Positions 47,964-61,311 of a stretch of 64,000 nucleotides of DNA are shown in pieces. Location: NCBI GenBank assembly GCA_001465935.1, contig LNKV01000002.1, forward strand, positions 1,736,001 through 1,800,000, written 5' to 3'. The notes under the pieces were generated by a model that worked only from the letters and a program-made list of their open reading frames with translations, was not told the DNA's origin and made no database searches. The DNA is from Clarireedia homoeocarpa (lineage: Eukaryota; Ascomycota; Leotiomycetes; Helotiales; Rutstroemiaceae). The first letter of the stretch is position 1. Every line of letters starts with the position of its first letter. The position numbers and the translations under genes are program-made.

Positions 47964-49719
47964 TCCTTCCCTTCTTTTCATCTCTAATTATCTACTACAC
48001 TCTCTTTTCTATTCAATTATCGTATACCAGCAACATGGAACGCCGTAGGAAATCTTTACTTAATCCCTATAGGCATAAAATGCCGCGACAAATCTGGAGC
48101 TCACACCAATCAACCAAGTATATGCTATTGTGTGTGTTCTTTTTTTCTTTTTTTTTTTTTTTTCTGCATATCTATTTGCATGGAGTGCACAACTCTTTGA
48201 GGGCTATATTGAGGAAATTTTTTCGCTTTGAATTTCCTAGGAACTTCTGGCATGTTTAGCTAAACCATAAGCAATTATAATTAACGACCACGGCCGGTTC
48301 CGACAATTATTAAATTATTCTACCAATCTGTGTACCGGAAAGCAGCTGCGCATATCACAATGCATGTTGTGCATGGTTGATCGGAACTTGATATGCTCAT
48401 GCATGAATGCAAGATAAGTAAATAAGCTACAATGGCCCTGTGTCTTCGGAGGATAGGAATTGGTCCAGCTTGAATGCAACACTGCAGAAAAGTATAACAT
48501 GCATTGCGTTCGATAACCTTAAGTGATAGTTAACTTAAAAATTAAGAGAAAGAAGGAGGTGGCGCAAGTTGGAATCGATGTGGCTGGTGACTGCGGCTGC
48601 CCTGACCACAACGACTAAAGTCGTGAATAGAAAATGAAAAAGTAGATTCATAGTATACGAAAAAGTCGTAAAGATCTCTAGCCTCCTCCTAGTGGTGACG
48701 ACTAACTCAATCGTTACGAAAACTGTTGACAAATATCTCGTCTCGAGTGGTAGGCTAGCCATCTTTTGAACCTCAACCTTACCTCTGCAAACAATCCGAG
48801 AAGTGGCGCCTTGCAGAATCGACAGATATATGTGCTCGATTCAACCTCGTATATTTCAGTAAGATTTTATCGATGTCGTCGATGAACCTTTGATGGATTT
48901 CATGTCTTGCTCAGAAATCGCGGCTGATCAGATGTTCAATACGCCTCGAGCAGGTTTTCCGTCTTCACCGTGTCATCATTTGAAGGGCTGCTTCTAACGG
49001 ACAGCAGGCTCTTGCATGGAGCTTGTCGACATCTATATCATCGCTAGGGGTAGCGATGGGAAATGGAGGCCCATTGCTTGTAGTGCATTTATACACCGAG
49101 TGAGTGCGCACGTGGTCACTCCAGATTAGTAAGGGAGCATGAGTCGTGCGCCACAAGCGCTGATGCACTACGAAGATGTACGATTTACGTCCCGAATTCT
49201 GTTAGCTGTGAAACACATCTCCACTTGGATATTTAATTCGTCAGCTCATAGGCTATAAAATCAGATGAAGTCAGATGAAAGACCCTTCCGGTGGCTTCTA
49301 AAGTTGCTGGTAGCTAGTGCTTATTCTCTTTCCAGCCGTCGAGGTCCGGTGTGCATTCTTCAAATTCGCCCAGCGGAAAGATAGACCTCCCTTTTCCCTA
49401 TATGCATCCCTCGGAACAGTCGGTGGGTCTTAGCGGAAGAGCGTATTCGGTGCAGAAAACCAGCGATTAATCGTTGGCCTACCCCATCACCGTGGCGAAC
49501 CGTTCCCCTGACGACGCGAGAGACATTCACGTTCTCCTGGGCAATGATTGCTCAATTGAGTCCCCAAATGATTACAGCCCTAGTGATGCAAATGCACGGA
49601 TTATCACTACTTGGTTGTTCATGCATTGCAGCATGCCAAGTAAGCAAAATGCTGCAATCTCTTAAGAATGTCAGGCTGGAAGGATTTCTATCTACACATC
49701 AATTTCGCAGCTTTTCATT
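47964..49719. other. intergenic stretch
   Basis: No supported gene. A T-run is at 48138-48162. A 75-codon minus frame at 48535-48762 starts M-A-S-L-P-L-E-T but has no domain. Confidence 0.4.
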
Positions 49720-52700
49720 ATGGTACACTTGAAACTAGAAATCGCGTCAATCTTCAAGAGGCATCCTTTGGTTTTCTACCTCAATGGCACCAAAGTCGAG
49801 CTACACGAACCGAATCCGCAATGGACTCTGCTGGATTTCATCAGGTCTCAGCACGCCCTGAAGGGCACAAAACTAGGTTGCGGTGAAGGAGGCTGTGGTG
49901 CTTGCACAGTGGTCGTACAAACCTTTGATAGACGTGCAAACTCTCGAGATAGAATAAAGCATCTTGCTGTCAATGCATGTCTATTTCCTTTAATGGGAGG
50001 TATGTGTAGATGTTCTCCCGGTGTTGTAAAGTGCCAGCCTAATCAGAATCATAGTTGTCGGGAAACATGTCATTACAATCGAGGGGCTAGGACACGCAGA
50101 TAATCCTCATCCACTCCAGGAACGGATAGCAAAACTTCACGGTTCACAGTGAGAAATAAGCTTCTCCCGTTCTCGGATATAAATTGTAGCTCACATATAC
50201 TATCTAGATGCGGGTTCTGTACTCCTGGAATTGTAATGTCGCTGTATGCTCTAATCAGAAACTCGTACGATCCAAAATCCGGAGAATTTTCTCTTTCGGC
50301 AAGCGACATAGAACTCGAAGGTCATCTCGATGGTAACCTTTGTAGGTGTACTGGATATAAACCTATATTGCAAGCTGCAAGAACCTTTATCGAGGAAGAT
50401 CTGAAGGGAAGAGTTTCTCTTCCTCAACCGAATGAAGAGGGCGAGGATGGGCTTAAGGCAGACCTACCAGATGTTCCATACCACTCGGAACAGCTTCCAA
50501 CGAAAGATCTAACGCAAATATACTCTTGTGGGAGACCTGGAGGATGCTGTAGAGACTCACCAAACCCTGAGTCATGTGGATCAGAAAAGTCTTCGGGGAG
50601 CTCTTCGGAGGTAAACAATCCAGGCAAAAAAGATATGGACAGTCCCATCACTTCACCAGATGAGAACGACGAAGTTAGTGAGATCTCATTGAACGGCAAA
50701 GAGCCGAGTCCGCAACAATCTTTCGCTCCATACACTCCACAAAGCGAACTCATATTCCCGCCAGCACTTCGAAACTTTGTCAAAACGTCATTGTCTTATG
50801 GGAATAACGAGAATATATGGCTGTTACCCTCTACACTTGAGGAGCTTTTACTTATCAAAGAAGCATACCCAGAAGCGAAAGTGATATGTGGAGCTAGCGA
50901 GACTCAAATTGAAGTCAGATTCAAAAATTCTTCGTTTCCAATATCTGTGTATGTGTCCGAGATCGACGAGCTTCGTTATATTCATTGCCCAGAAGATGAT
51001 GAAAAGCTACAAGCCTGCGATGAAATAATTATCGGAGGAAACACTTCTTTGACCGATGTTGAAAATTTATGTCAGCATCTATCAAGACGACTTGGACAAC
51101 GCGGCTCGGTTTTCGGAGCAATGAAGAAGCAACTCCGTTACTTTGCCGGAAGGCAGATACGAAACGTTGCATCACTCGCTGGTAATATTGTAACAGCCTC
51201 TCCAATCTCCGACATCAATCCCGTGCTCGTTGCAGCAAACGCTAGCTTGATTGTAGAGAGCAAGTCTGGAGGAAAGTCGACTTTAAGCATGTCCGATTTT
51301 TTCGTCTCCTATCGCACCACCACACTGCCGCGAAATGCCATCATAACAGGGATTCGCATTCCGCTGCCACCAAGAACCTCAAAAGAGGTTGTCAAAGCCT
51401 ACAAGCAAGCCAAGAGAAAAGATGATGATATTGCAATCGTAACTGCTGCATTCCGAGTCCGACTCAGTGACGAGGGCGTTGTTACAGATGTTTCATTAGC
51501 TTATGGTGGCATGGCTCCCATGACTATCGTCGCAGCCCAAGCCATGAAATACCTCATAGGTAAACATTGGAAAACTCCAACAACATTAAATGAATCTATG
51601 AAATATCTCGCCGCAGAATTTGATCTGAAGTATAGTGTTCCTGGCGGCATGGCTTCGTACCGAAGAACCCTTGCACTTTCTCTATTCTTTAGATTCTGGC
51701 ACGAAGTAGTGTCTGATCTTAAGCTTGGCGAAGTGGATTTAGACCTCATTACTGAAATCCATCGAGGTATTTCGAGTGGTACACGAGATGACAATAATCC
51801 ATACGAACAGAGGGTTGTCGGAAAACAAATTCCGCACCTATCAGCTTTAAAACAAACAACAGGAGAAGCAGAATATATTGATGATATGCCACGACAAAAT
51901 CGAGAATTATTCGGAGCCATGGTATTGTCTAGTCGAGCACACGCCAAATTAGTTGAGGTAGACTGGAGTCCAGCCATGGGACCAGGGCTCGCTCTTGGAT
52001 ATGTTGATATCAATAGTATACCGAAAGATGCCAATCTGTGGGGTTCTATAGTCAAGGACGAACCACTGTTTGCAGACGGCGAAGTCCTCTCTCACGGTCA
52101 GCCAATAGGGTTAGTTTACGCTGAAACAGCTCTGCAGGCACAGCAGGCCGCGCGAGCTGTGAAAATCGTGTACGAAGATCTTCCGGCAATTTTGACGATT
52201 GATGAAGCCATTGAGCAAAACAGTTTCTTTCCTTACGCAAAGATGTTGAAGAAAGGTGCAGCGATCGAGGATAAAATGGAGGAAATCTGGTCGAAATGTG
52301 ATAAGATCTTTGAGGGCACTACAAGGATAGGAGGACAAGAGCATTTCTATTTGGAGACAAATGCTGCGCTCGTGATTCCAAACAAGGAAGACCGTACGTA
52401 TGAAGTCTGGTCATCAACACAAAACAGGTAAGCAAGTCATCTATTTATTCGCCGTGCGTGAGATTGATTTGCCATAGTATGGAAACACAAGAATTTGTAG
52501 CCCAGGTTACCGGTGTTCCAAGTAGTAGAGTTAATGCCAGAGTAAAACGCATGGGTGGAGCGTTTGGTGGAAAAGAATCCAGAAGTGTTCAACTGGCTTG
52601 TCTCCTCGCCGTAGCTGCAAAGAAGGAACAAAGACCTATGCGCTGCATGTTGAATCGAGACGAAGACATGATGACCACGGGACAACGTCATCCGCATCAA

Positions 52701-54320
52701 GCCCGTTGGAAAGTAGGCACAACGTCCGATGGCAAACTGATTGCTCTCGAAGCGGATGTCTACAACAATGCTGGATTCTCTCAAGACATGTCAGCAGCTG
52801 TAATGGGCAGATGTCTCACTCATTTTGATAACTGCTATGAAATCCCACACGTGTTACTTCGTGGTCATGTCTGCAAAACTAACACCCATTCAAACACCGC
52901 GTTTCGCGGCTTTGGTGGCCCGCAAGCCATGTTCTTCGCGGAAACATACATGACAGCCATATCAGAAGGCCTGGGAATTCCCATCGACGAGCTCCGTCTA
53001 CGAAACCTCTACAAAGAAGGCGATCGCACCCCTTTCCTACAAGCAATCGACTCAGACTGGCACATTCCCATCCTTCTTACGCAGATAAAACAAGAAGCCG
53101 ACTACGAAGCACGCAAAGCCGCAGTAGAAAAGTTCAACCGCGAACACCAATATCGCAAACGCGGCATCTCTCTCGTCCCCACCAAGTTCGGTCTCAGTTT
53201 CGCCACCGCCATACACCTCAACCAAGGAGCCGCGAGCGTGAAGATCTACGCTGATGGTAGCATACTGCTTAACCACGCCGGCACGGAGATGGGCCAGGGT
53301 CTTTACACGAAGATGATACAGGTTGCGGCTCAGGAGCTCGGCGTTCCTATGGATTCCATCTTCACGCAAGACACATCGTCGTATCAAACTGCGAATGCAT
53401 CGCCGACGGCGGCGTCGAGTGGAAGTGATCTGAATGGTATGGCAATTAAAAATGCTTGTGACCAGTTGAACGAGCGATTGCAACCGTATCGGGAGCAATT
53501 GGGGCAGGATGCGCCAATGAAGATTCTTGCTACCGCAGCGTATAAAGACCGAGTGAACTTGACCGCGAGCGGGTTTTGGAAGATGCCGAAGATAGGATAT
53601 GAGTGGGGTTGTTATGATGTGGAGAAAGTGAAGGATATGTATTATTATTTTACACAGGTTAGTTCTGGGATTTCTTTTTCACACCTTCATTAATCCTTCT
53701 CATTCCCTTCCCTTACCATGACCTCTCTTTCCTCCTGCTCTACCTCTGAAAATGTACTGACCCCACCCTCTCAGGGCGTCGCAATATCTGAAATCGAGCT
53801 GGATACCCTTACCGGCTCGCACACCGTCCTCCGTACCGACATCAAAATGGACATAGGACGCTCCATCAACCCCGCCATCGACTACGGACAGATTGAAGGC
53901 GCGTTTATCCAAGGCCTCGGTCTCTTCACCATGGAAGAATCGCTCTGGACAGCTTCTTCCGGCCAGCTTTTCACCAAGGGACCCTCGACTTACAAGATAC
54001 CGACTTTTGGAGACATTCCCCAGGAGTTTAATATTAGTGTATTGAGGGATGTAGAGGGTGGCTGGAAGGGACTAAGAAGTATACAGAGCAGCAAGGGGGT
54101 GGGGGAGCCGCCGCTCTTCTTGGGGGCGAGTGTGTTCTTCGCCTTGAGAGAGGCGGTGAGTGCAGCGAGGAAGGAGAATGCGGGGCAGGCAAACGTGTGG
54201 AATTTGGATAGTCCGGCAACGGGAGAGAGAATAAGGATGGCGATTGGGGATGAGCTTTCAAAGATGGGGAAAGTGGAGAAAGGGGCAGGTGAGAAGGAGT
54301 TCTTTGTTACCGTTGCTTAG
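49720..54320 (+). CDS. xanthine dehydrogenase (molybdenum hydroxylase)
   Basis: Five exons (49720-49999, 50055-50148, 50208-52427, 52478-53657, 53775-54320) with introns of 55, 59, 50 and 117 nt give about 1439 aa. It oxidises hypoxanthine and xanthine to urate in purine catabolism, in the cytosol or peroxisome. The first 2Fe-2S site is C54-x4-C59-x2-C62 and the second C126-x2-C129 with C170-R-C172. An FAD domain follows (G-N-I-V-T-A-S-P-I-S-D). The molybdenum cofactor half has G-Q-E-H-F-Y-L-E, G-G-A-F-G-G-K-E, F-R-G-F-G-G-P-Q and the catalytic Glu in G-V-G-E-P-P near residue 1369. All key residues seem intact. A Ser/Asp-rich insert after the second Fe-S site (about 200-270) lengthens it. The N-terminus may start in an unseen upstream exon. 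Confidence 0.95.
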
Positions 54321-54552
54321 ATGAAGGCAGCAATGCAGGAGAAGGTGAAAGACGGACCATCGTCTGTGTAGTCGATGTTAGCAAATATACATACGTTTTA
54401 ACAGTCTACCTTTTCTGTGTATCCGGCTTTGATACCTGTAGCCACCATCTCCCATTGACTTGAACGATCGAATTCACTCACCACAGCCACAGCCCACCAA
54501 AGCCCATGAAAGTACAGCTCAAAGCGGAACATTTAATAGACAATTACACTTC

Positions 54553-54556
<4 letters not shown>

Positions 54557-54592
<36 letters not shown>
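54557..54592. repeat. 36-base T run
   Basis: A homopolymer of about 36 T. Its exact length is unreliable in assembled reads. Confidence 0.9.
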
Positions 54593-55820
54593 CAATCTCT
54601 TTCATCTCTCCTCTGCTTTGGACAACAGCCTGCGCACAAACAACGTGTCGTGTCACTTCAAAAACTTTCGACCTCAGATCACGTCAAGCCATCTCACCGC
54701 ATCCCCCCAAATCCTCATCCTCATTCTCATCCCCGTCGCCCCCTTCCGCTCACACATCGCGTGATTTCTGTAAACTCGACATCTCAGCTTCCAGCTTGCG
54801 CAAGGAGCGAATTATTCATCGTGTGTGTGTGTGTATCGTTGTACAGAAGCGTTATCGTCCGATCAGTCCACTCTGTTAATAAAACAGCACAGTATAGTCT
54901 CGTAATCGTGGACAGGAGAGTCTGAGTGGCTGGCTGGCTGGCTTGCTGACACAGAAATTTGAATTACCTTGTGTGTGTCTGAACATCATGTATATTGCAG
55001 CGCAGTATAATGTCTAGGTTGGTACCGTGATGTATTGATTGCAATTGCACCGTGGTAGAAAGCCTATCCAGCTAAGGTCACTTGATATGCGCAGTTTTTG
55101 AAAGCGCGCGATTTCAGTAGAACTAGAACTATCAGGAGGCAAACGATCAGGTGATCACAGTAAGTCAAGTCAGACAATTTCAGCTCCCTTCCTTTCTATC
55201 ACGTAGGTATTCAGCTCAACCGAACTCAACTCAGGGCACCCCGTGAAGGAGAATTTCATGGCCGATTGACGAGAAGAACTCTTGCTCCCCAATACATGCG
55301 ATGGGATTGCATTGTATACCGTAGTGCCCTCGTACAGAATCGTCCCCAAACGCCCCCGGATCCAAAGCTGTGGATCTGCAGACTGCAGAACAAAAGCGAT
55401 AAACGGAACGAGGGAACGAGCAAAAGAAGAATTATCCGATGTGGTGTTGTAAAGTTACCTAACTAATTGAATCGGGTAGCACGCGCCAGGCTGAATGTAC
55501 GAGTAGGTACCGGGAAACGCGGTGTTACTAAGGGATTCGGGCTTGCCGAGGCTTTTGGGGGATTAGGAGTATGGTGGATGAGGTTGCAAGACGAGTTTGG
55601 TGGTTCGAAAATTATGGATAGTTATTTGAAGATGGGATAAGATGGGATGGAAGGAATGAGGAAGATTTGAAGAAGATGACTGAGCGGCGCTCCATCGAAA
55701 AGCGTGCAGATAAAAGGTGGGATACTTCGTGCTCACAGAAGGATAAGCGGACAGTAATATGGGGAATGGGGAATGGGGAGAATTTGGGGGGATTGGGGAA
55801 GGATAGGAATTGGAGTGTCT

Positions 55821-55870
55821 ATTCTGATAAACCGTATGCAAGTATATTCTGATAAACCGTATGCAAGTAT
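55821..55870. repeat. 25-bp exact tandem duplication
   Basis: Unit ATTCTGATAAACCGTATGCA plus AGTAT, present twice (55821-55845 and 55846-55870). Confidence 0.9.
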
Positions 55871-58388
55871 ATTCAATAACATCACCAACCACAAGTAAGC
55901 AATATGATGACCGGGGACCAATCGGCCACGTTGCGGCCCCTTTCATCCTTCCCGCTGCACTGCGCGTAGCATCACCTTATCCTTACCTCGTCAGCATAGA
56001 CGTGAAGGTCCGAATACCGGATGCGCGTAAAGATCTTGTCGTTCGCGAGTAAGTACAGTACCTATCTAGTACATTGCAGGACGCAGGACGCAAACCGAGC
56101 TGAGCGCAAGGTCAGCTGTTTGAGTCTGTGCAAGCGTCTCGTGATATCAACACTTACATGCCTACCTTGTTTTGCTTGTATTGGGAACAAGTAATATACG
56201 AAGATGAAATATCGGTGATACAATGGATGACGGTGGTAATCTTGTAATCTTGTAATCTTGGTAGCTACGCGAGCCATGAATCCAAGACGACATGATACGA
56301 CACGAGAGGATACGATACATACCGGCGCTGAGGAAAGCGCGCGGGAACGTCGGCTTAACAACGGCCTAATCCAGGATTTAAGATGTTGGAGAAAAAGCGG
56401 ACCACGTCACGGGGTGGAGTGAGTTTGGGGGTGTGGAGACTCCAGTTTTAGGGGAGGAATCGAACGGGGATGTATGTACGGAGAAGACACTGTGCTGGAT
56501 TCGGCGTGCTTCTACAGAATGGATTGGGGAAGAGAAAGGGCCGATTACCTCCAGGAAACGTGTGGGAAAAAATTGGAGCATTCCATTCTTCAAGTCAATG
56601 TCAATGAAATTTTTACTGTGGAGGAGAAAAGGGATCTGGAGAGGATGGAAAGTGGGAGATTTTGTGTGGATGTGGACGGATATGAGGAGTGGAGATGGTT
56701 TGGGGAGAAGGAAGAAGGGAGAAGGAAGAAAAAGAGAAGGAAAAGGAAAAGAAAAAGAAAAAGGAGAAGAAAGAGTGAGCAATGAGCAAGAAAGGGAAGC
56801 GAGAAATGAAAGGGGATGGATGGATGGGATGGACGGGATGGGTGATAATTGGTTTAGTCAGTTACAGCAAACTTAATTTCATCGTCAACTGTTCTACTTT
56901 CTCCTTTTCCTGTACTTGCTGAGCAAGTATATCCTCATTTTTCTCCCAACGAGCACACACGTAAGCAAGTCCATGCCCCTCGATACGAAGCTTATCCTGT
57001 TCGGCGTCTCCTATATTACTGTACTGTATTACCCACGCCCCACGCCCCACGCCCCGGCCGGCCAAGAGCACAAAACACGTTTTTTTCTGTGGTCGCTTCG
57101 TATGCGATTCTTGCTTGGCTTGGCTTGGCTGCTTGGGTACGAACATGGGAGATCCCTTCGGCGTACCATGCTGGTGAGAGCAAAGACATGAATACACAGT
57201 ATGAAAGAGCAAAAGCAAACAAAGAACAAAGAACCGACGTTTTCTGTTGTGTAATAGGGGCTCGCTGCCTTTTCCGCTCGGCAACTCCAAGAAGGTAAGA
57301 AGAAAAGAAAGAAAGAAACGAGCGGGCTCTTGTCGGTCGGGAAGTGCTACTCGTCGAGTGAGATCTAGATCTGGACACAGGCCATACTTTCCTTTTGCCT
57401 TCCACGTGCCTTTCTTTCCCCAGACAACTCCCGACTTGCCCAGACCGAATAATCAGAGCGCCACAGCTGGAGCGAGCTTTAAGCTTGCCTGGGAGCTCCC
57501 TTACTCTGTGCTGTAGAAGGCTAAATCCATGCCAAAACAAAGAAAGAAAAAAGGAAGAAAAAAATACCAAGGTCACCAAGGTAAATTCCCATAAATTCTC
57601 ATGAAATGTGCCAATTTGGTGCAAATCAGCTAAATGATCCACCAATTTGGTACGATTGATTTGATACTGTCACCGCCTTCTTTTCGCTCTGAAAATTGAG
57701 TACAGTGAGTAGTTCGCTACTTCGTACGTCTGGCGACAGTCTTCTTACTTGGGATTGGGCTGGGAATTTGGCATATTCTGCTAAAGTTTACCGGCTAGAC
57801 CCTTGGACCCAAAGTTAACGAATAAAGGCGGAGCAGAAAAAGGATTTTCTCTTGTCCCTCGTGATGCTTTTCGACCCGTTCGTTGGTATCAGCTATGATG
57901 GTTCTATTGTTTTGGACACGAAATGGGACTGTGGATGGGACGGGGCTATGGTGGCCCCATTGTTTCGCCGCATGCAACGCATGACATTTGCACTCTGTTG
58001 TGGCTGAAGTTGGCATGTTTCGGCTCCGAAAGAAGGAAAAATGCTGCAGCTTTACGGAGTGGGCGGAGGAGACATACAGTGTAACGTCGGTGGCACTCCC
58101 GGATAGCTCAACATGTCGTGATCTCCTGTAGGGATTATAATTCAACCCTCGGTCAGCTCGGTCTAGATTACGCTTTGTGGTGAGCCCAGTTAGTCGCCGG
58201 TACAGGTCAGTAAGAAGCAGCATCACGATGTTACATCTACTGCGCTCATCGCTGCAATATCATTTAACAGTAATCTACCATTCATGGGGCAAATGTAAGC
58301 CTAACCGAACGTGTACCGAACCGAGGATGACAGCCTAGGAGAATAGTCGGATATTGGGGCATGATACTTGTATTGGTTTGCTTTTCCA

Positions 58389-58553
58389 TGTATGTACTGT
58401 ATCTGTATGTACTGTATGTACTGTGTGTACTGTATGTACTGTATGTACTGTATGTACTATATGTACTATATGTACTATATTTACTGTATGCACTGTGTGT
58501 ACTGTGTGTACTGTATGCAATGTATGTACTTCGTACAGCACTTCGTACAGCAC
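58389..58553. repeat. minisatellite of TGTACTGTA-like units
   Basis: About 15 imperfect 9- to 10-bp units built on TATGTACTG, followed by two CTTCGTACAGCA units. The array makes long open frames on both strands (Y-S-T or C-M-Y repeats), which are not taken as genes. Confidence 0.9.
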
Positions 58554-59043
58554 GCACTTCGTAGTCTTCCCCCCTTACAAACCTCACAAAAGGACCGAAT
58601 ACTCGGAGATGCACAGACCAGCTCCACACCTCTGGCTCCATACATGGGGTAAAGAGTGTTTAGCGGCGAAAAATGATAGTCACCAAACCCCATGGGACAG
58701 CCCAAAAACAACACGATACTTGTAATGCACGGATTTGGCGAGATTGGATACTAAGCGCTGAAGTGGCTAGTCAATCCCGGAGAATGGAGAATACTAGTCG
58801 TAACATGGGAGCGGGTGGAGTGAGATGCATGCTGTGGAAAAGCATGCTAATCAACCCACGGGGGAAAAGAGAGAAAAGGAAAAGGTGGGAGAAAGTTTGC
58901 GAGGGGTTCTCAAATACATAAGGACTTGAATACCCCAGAGTTATCGACTTTTCTTTTCTCATCATCCTCAATCCCCTCTCCCTCCCAATCTCCAAACCCT
59001 ATCCTTTCTCTTCCTTACTTCACCAGTTCATTGAGAAGGCAAA

Positions 59044-60763
59044 ATGGCCGGTGGATTGGCCGCAACGACTGATGTCGAGCGCATTGAGGCGCCCGTCACC
59101 TTCAAGGCATATATGATGTGTGCCTTTGCATCCTTTGGTGGTATCTTTTTCGGTTATGACTCTGGATATATCTCTGGTGTCATGGGAATGCCATACTTCA
59201 TCCGCCTATACGTAAGTCAACGAACTATCACTCTAGCTTCCGACAGACAACTAACTCACTGCACAGACTGGCAAGGAAATTCCTGGTGCCGGTGCATCGC
59301 AGGCCGAGAAGGATGCCTTCGCTCTCCCTGCTCACGACAAGTCTCTCATCACTTCTATCCTCTCTGCTGGTACTTTCTTCGGTGCATTGATCGCTGGTGA
59401 TCTTGCTGATTGGTTCGGTCGACGAACAACCATCATTCTCGGTTGCGCTATCTTCATCATCGGTGTCGTTCTTCAAACTGCTTCAACTGCTCTTGGTCTT
59501 CTCGTAGCTGGTCGTCTCGTCGCTGGTTTTGGTGTTGGATTCGTCTCCGCTACTATCATCCTTTACATGTCCGAGATTTGCCCCAAGAAGGTTCGTGGTG
59601 CTTTGGTGTCAGGTTACCAATTCTGTATCACCATCGGTCTTCTTCTCGCTTCTTGCGTCGACTATGGTACCCAAAACCGTCTTGATACCGGCTCTTACCG
59701 TATCCCAATCGGTATCCAAATTGCCTGGGCTCTTATCCTTGCCATTGGTCTTTTCTTCCTTCCAGAATCCCCAAGATACTTCGTCAAGAAGGGTCAACTC
59801 GAGAAAGCATCCGCGGTCCTTACCCGTCTCAGAGGTGAACCAGAAGGCAGCGAGTACATCCAACAAGAACTTTCCGAGATTGTCGCCAACCACGAATATG
59901 AAATGTCTGTCATTCCACAAACTGGCTACTTCGGCTCATGGTTGAACTGCTTCAAGGGTGGTCTCAGCAACCCTGCTTCCAACCTCCGCCGTACTATCCT
60001 TGGTACTTCTCTCCAGATGATGCAACAGTGGACTGGTGTCAACTTCATCTTCTACTTTGGTACCACTTTCTTCCAAGCACTCGGCACCATCAGCAACCCT
60101 TTCCTCATTGGTCTGATCACCACTCTTGTCAACGTCTGCACCACCCCTATCTCCTTCTACACCGTTGAGCGCTTCGGTCGTCGTACCATCCTCATCTGGG
60201 GTGCTCTTGGTATGTTGATCTGTGAGTTCATCGTTGCCATCATTGGTGTCACCGCCGGTCGTCTCTCCGAGCACAACACCTCCGCCGTCTCCGCCATGAT
60301 CGCCTTCATCTGCATCTACATTGCTTTCTTCGCCACCACCTGGGGTCCTGGTGCTTGGGTTCTTATCGGTGAGATCTTCCCTCTACCAATCAGATCCCGT
60401 GGTGTCGGTCTCTCCACCGCCTCCAACTGGCTCTGGAACTGTATCATCGCTGTCATCACTCCTTACCTCGTCGGTACCGAAAAGGGCGAGGCCAACCTTG
60501 GCGCCAAGGTCTTCTTCCTCTGGGGTTCTCTTTGCACTGTCTGCTTCGTCTACGCATATATCCTCATTCCAGAGACCAAGGGTCTTTCCCTCGAGCAAGT
60601 CGACCGTATGTTGGAGGAGACTACCCCACGTACTTCTGCTGCTTGGGTTCCACACAACACCTTCGCTAGCGAGATAGGTATGACTGAGAAGGGAGAGTTG
60701 GCTCCAGCTGTTGTGGAGCATGTTCAGCACACCAACAAGGCTGATGCAACTTCAGCTGTTTAG
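59044..60763 (+). CDS. MFS hexose transporter (sugar porter family)
   Basis: Two exons, 59044-59211 and 59267-60763, with a 55-nt phase-0 intron give 554 aa. Twelve membrane segments can be traced. Sugar-porter signatures are present: F-F-G-Y-D-S-G-Y-I-S-G near the first helix, D-W-F-G-R-R in loop 2-3, L-P-E-S-P-R after helix 6, Q-Q-W-T-G-V-N-F in helix 7, E-R-F-G-R-R in loop 8-9 and I-P-E-T-K-G-L at the end. It should import glucose or related hexoses by proton symport at the plasma membrane. Codon use is strongly biased to C-ending codons, unlike neighbours, and the leader is pyrimidine-rich, both signs of high expression. The closest relatives I recall are high-affinity glucose transporters. 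Confidence 0.95.
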
Positions 60764-61272
60764 ATTGAGCTGGGGTAGATCGTGCATGCTTGCATTGGAT
60801 CCCGGTGTTTATTTTTGGATGATGCTTTTAATGTTAATGAATTGTTTATGTATATGGAGTCTGGATCTGATGATCCGGATGAATGCATGCTTGTAAATAG
60901 TCTAGGATGAGGTTATGATATCAAATAATTTCGCTACAACTCACTGTCTCCCTTTTCTTACACGTGACTGTATGCAAGACTGTGCTTTAAATTAAAAAAA
61001 AATAAGTATAAAATAAAAAGGTACATTAAATTGATCATTTCCACCTATTCCCTCTAAACGTCAAAAGCGAAAACCATGTGGTCTTCCAGATACAAAATCT
61101 AGGCAAAGACACAGCCACATCATATCGTCAGAGAGTAAGTAGTAATGTTAAGAGACCTAGCAACTAGTAGTTGTTGACTGGACTGACCATGGCGATCCAA
61201 GATCCAAGATCGAAGGTTCGCATTAGTCTCCAACGCAATCTTTCGTACCCAGCAGATGAAGTGGAGAGAAGC

Positions 61273-61311
<39 letters not shown>

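Larger units (their letters stand above)
54321..59043. other. 4.7-kb gene-free stretch between xanthine dehydrogenase and hexose transporter
   Basis: No supported gene. Several frames (56433-56876, 57016-57645) are low-complexity or overlap on both strands. The last 100 bases before 59044 are C/T-rich, as in strongly expressed fungal genes. The rest may be long promoter or decayed sequence. Confidence 0.45.

Noticed and set aside
56433..56876. 147-codon Lys/Glu/Gly-rich plus frame
   Set aside because: Low-complexity purine-rich sequence with equal-length overlapping frames in other registers.
58282..58725. Long frames of Tyr-Ser-Thr or Cys-Met-Tyr repeats on both strands
   Set aside because: They are translations of the TGTACTG minisatellite in several frames, with no start or splice context.
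59936..60730. Antisense frames of over 100 codons across the hexose transporter
   Set aside because: They arise from the strong codon bias of the sense strand.
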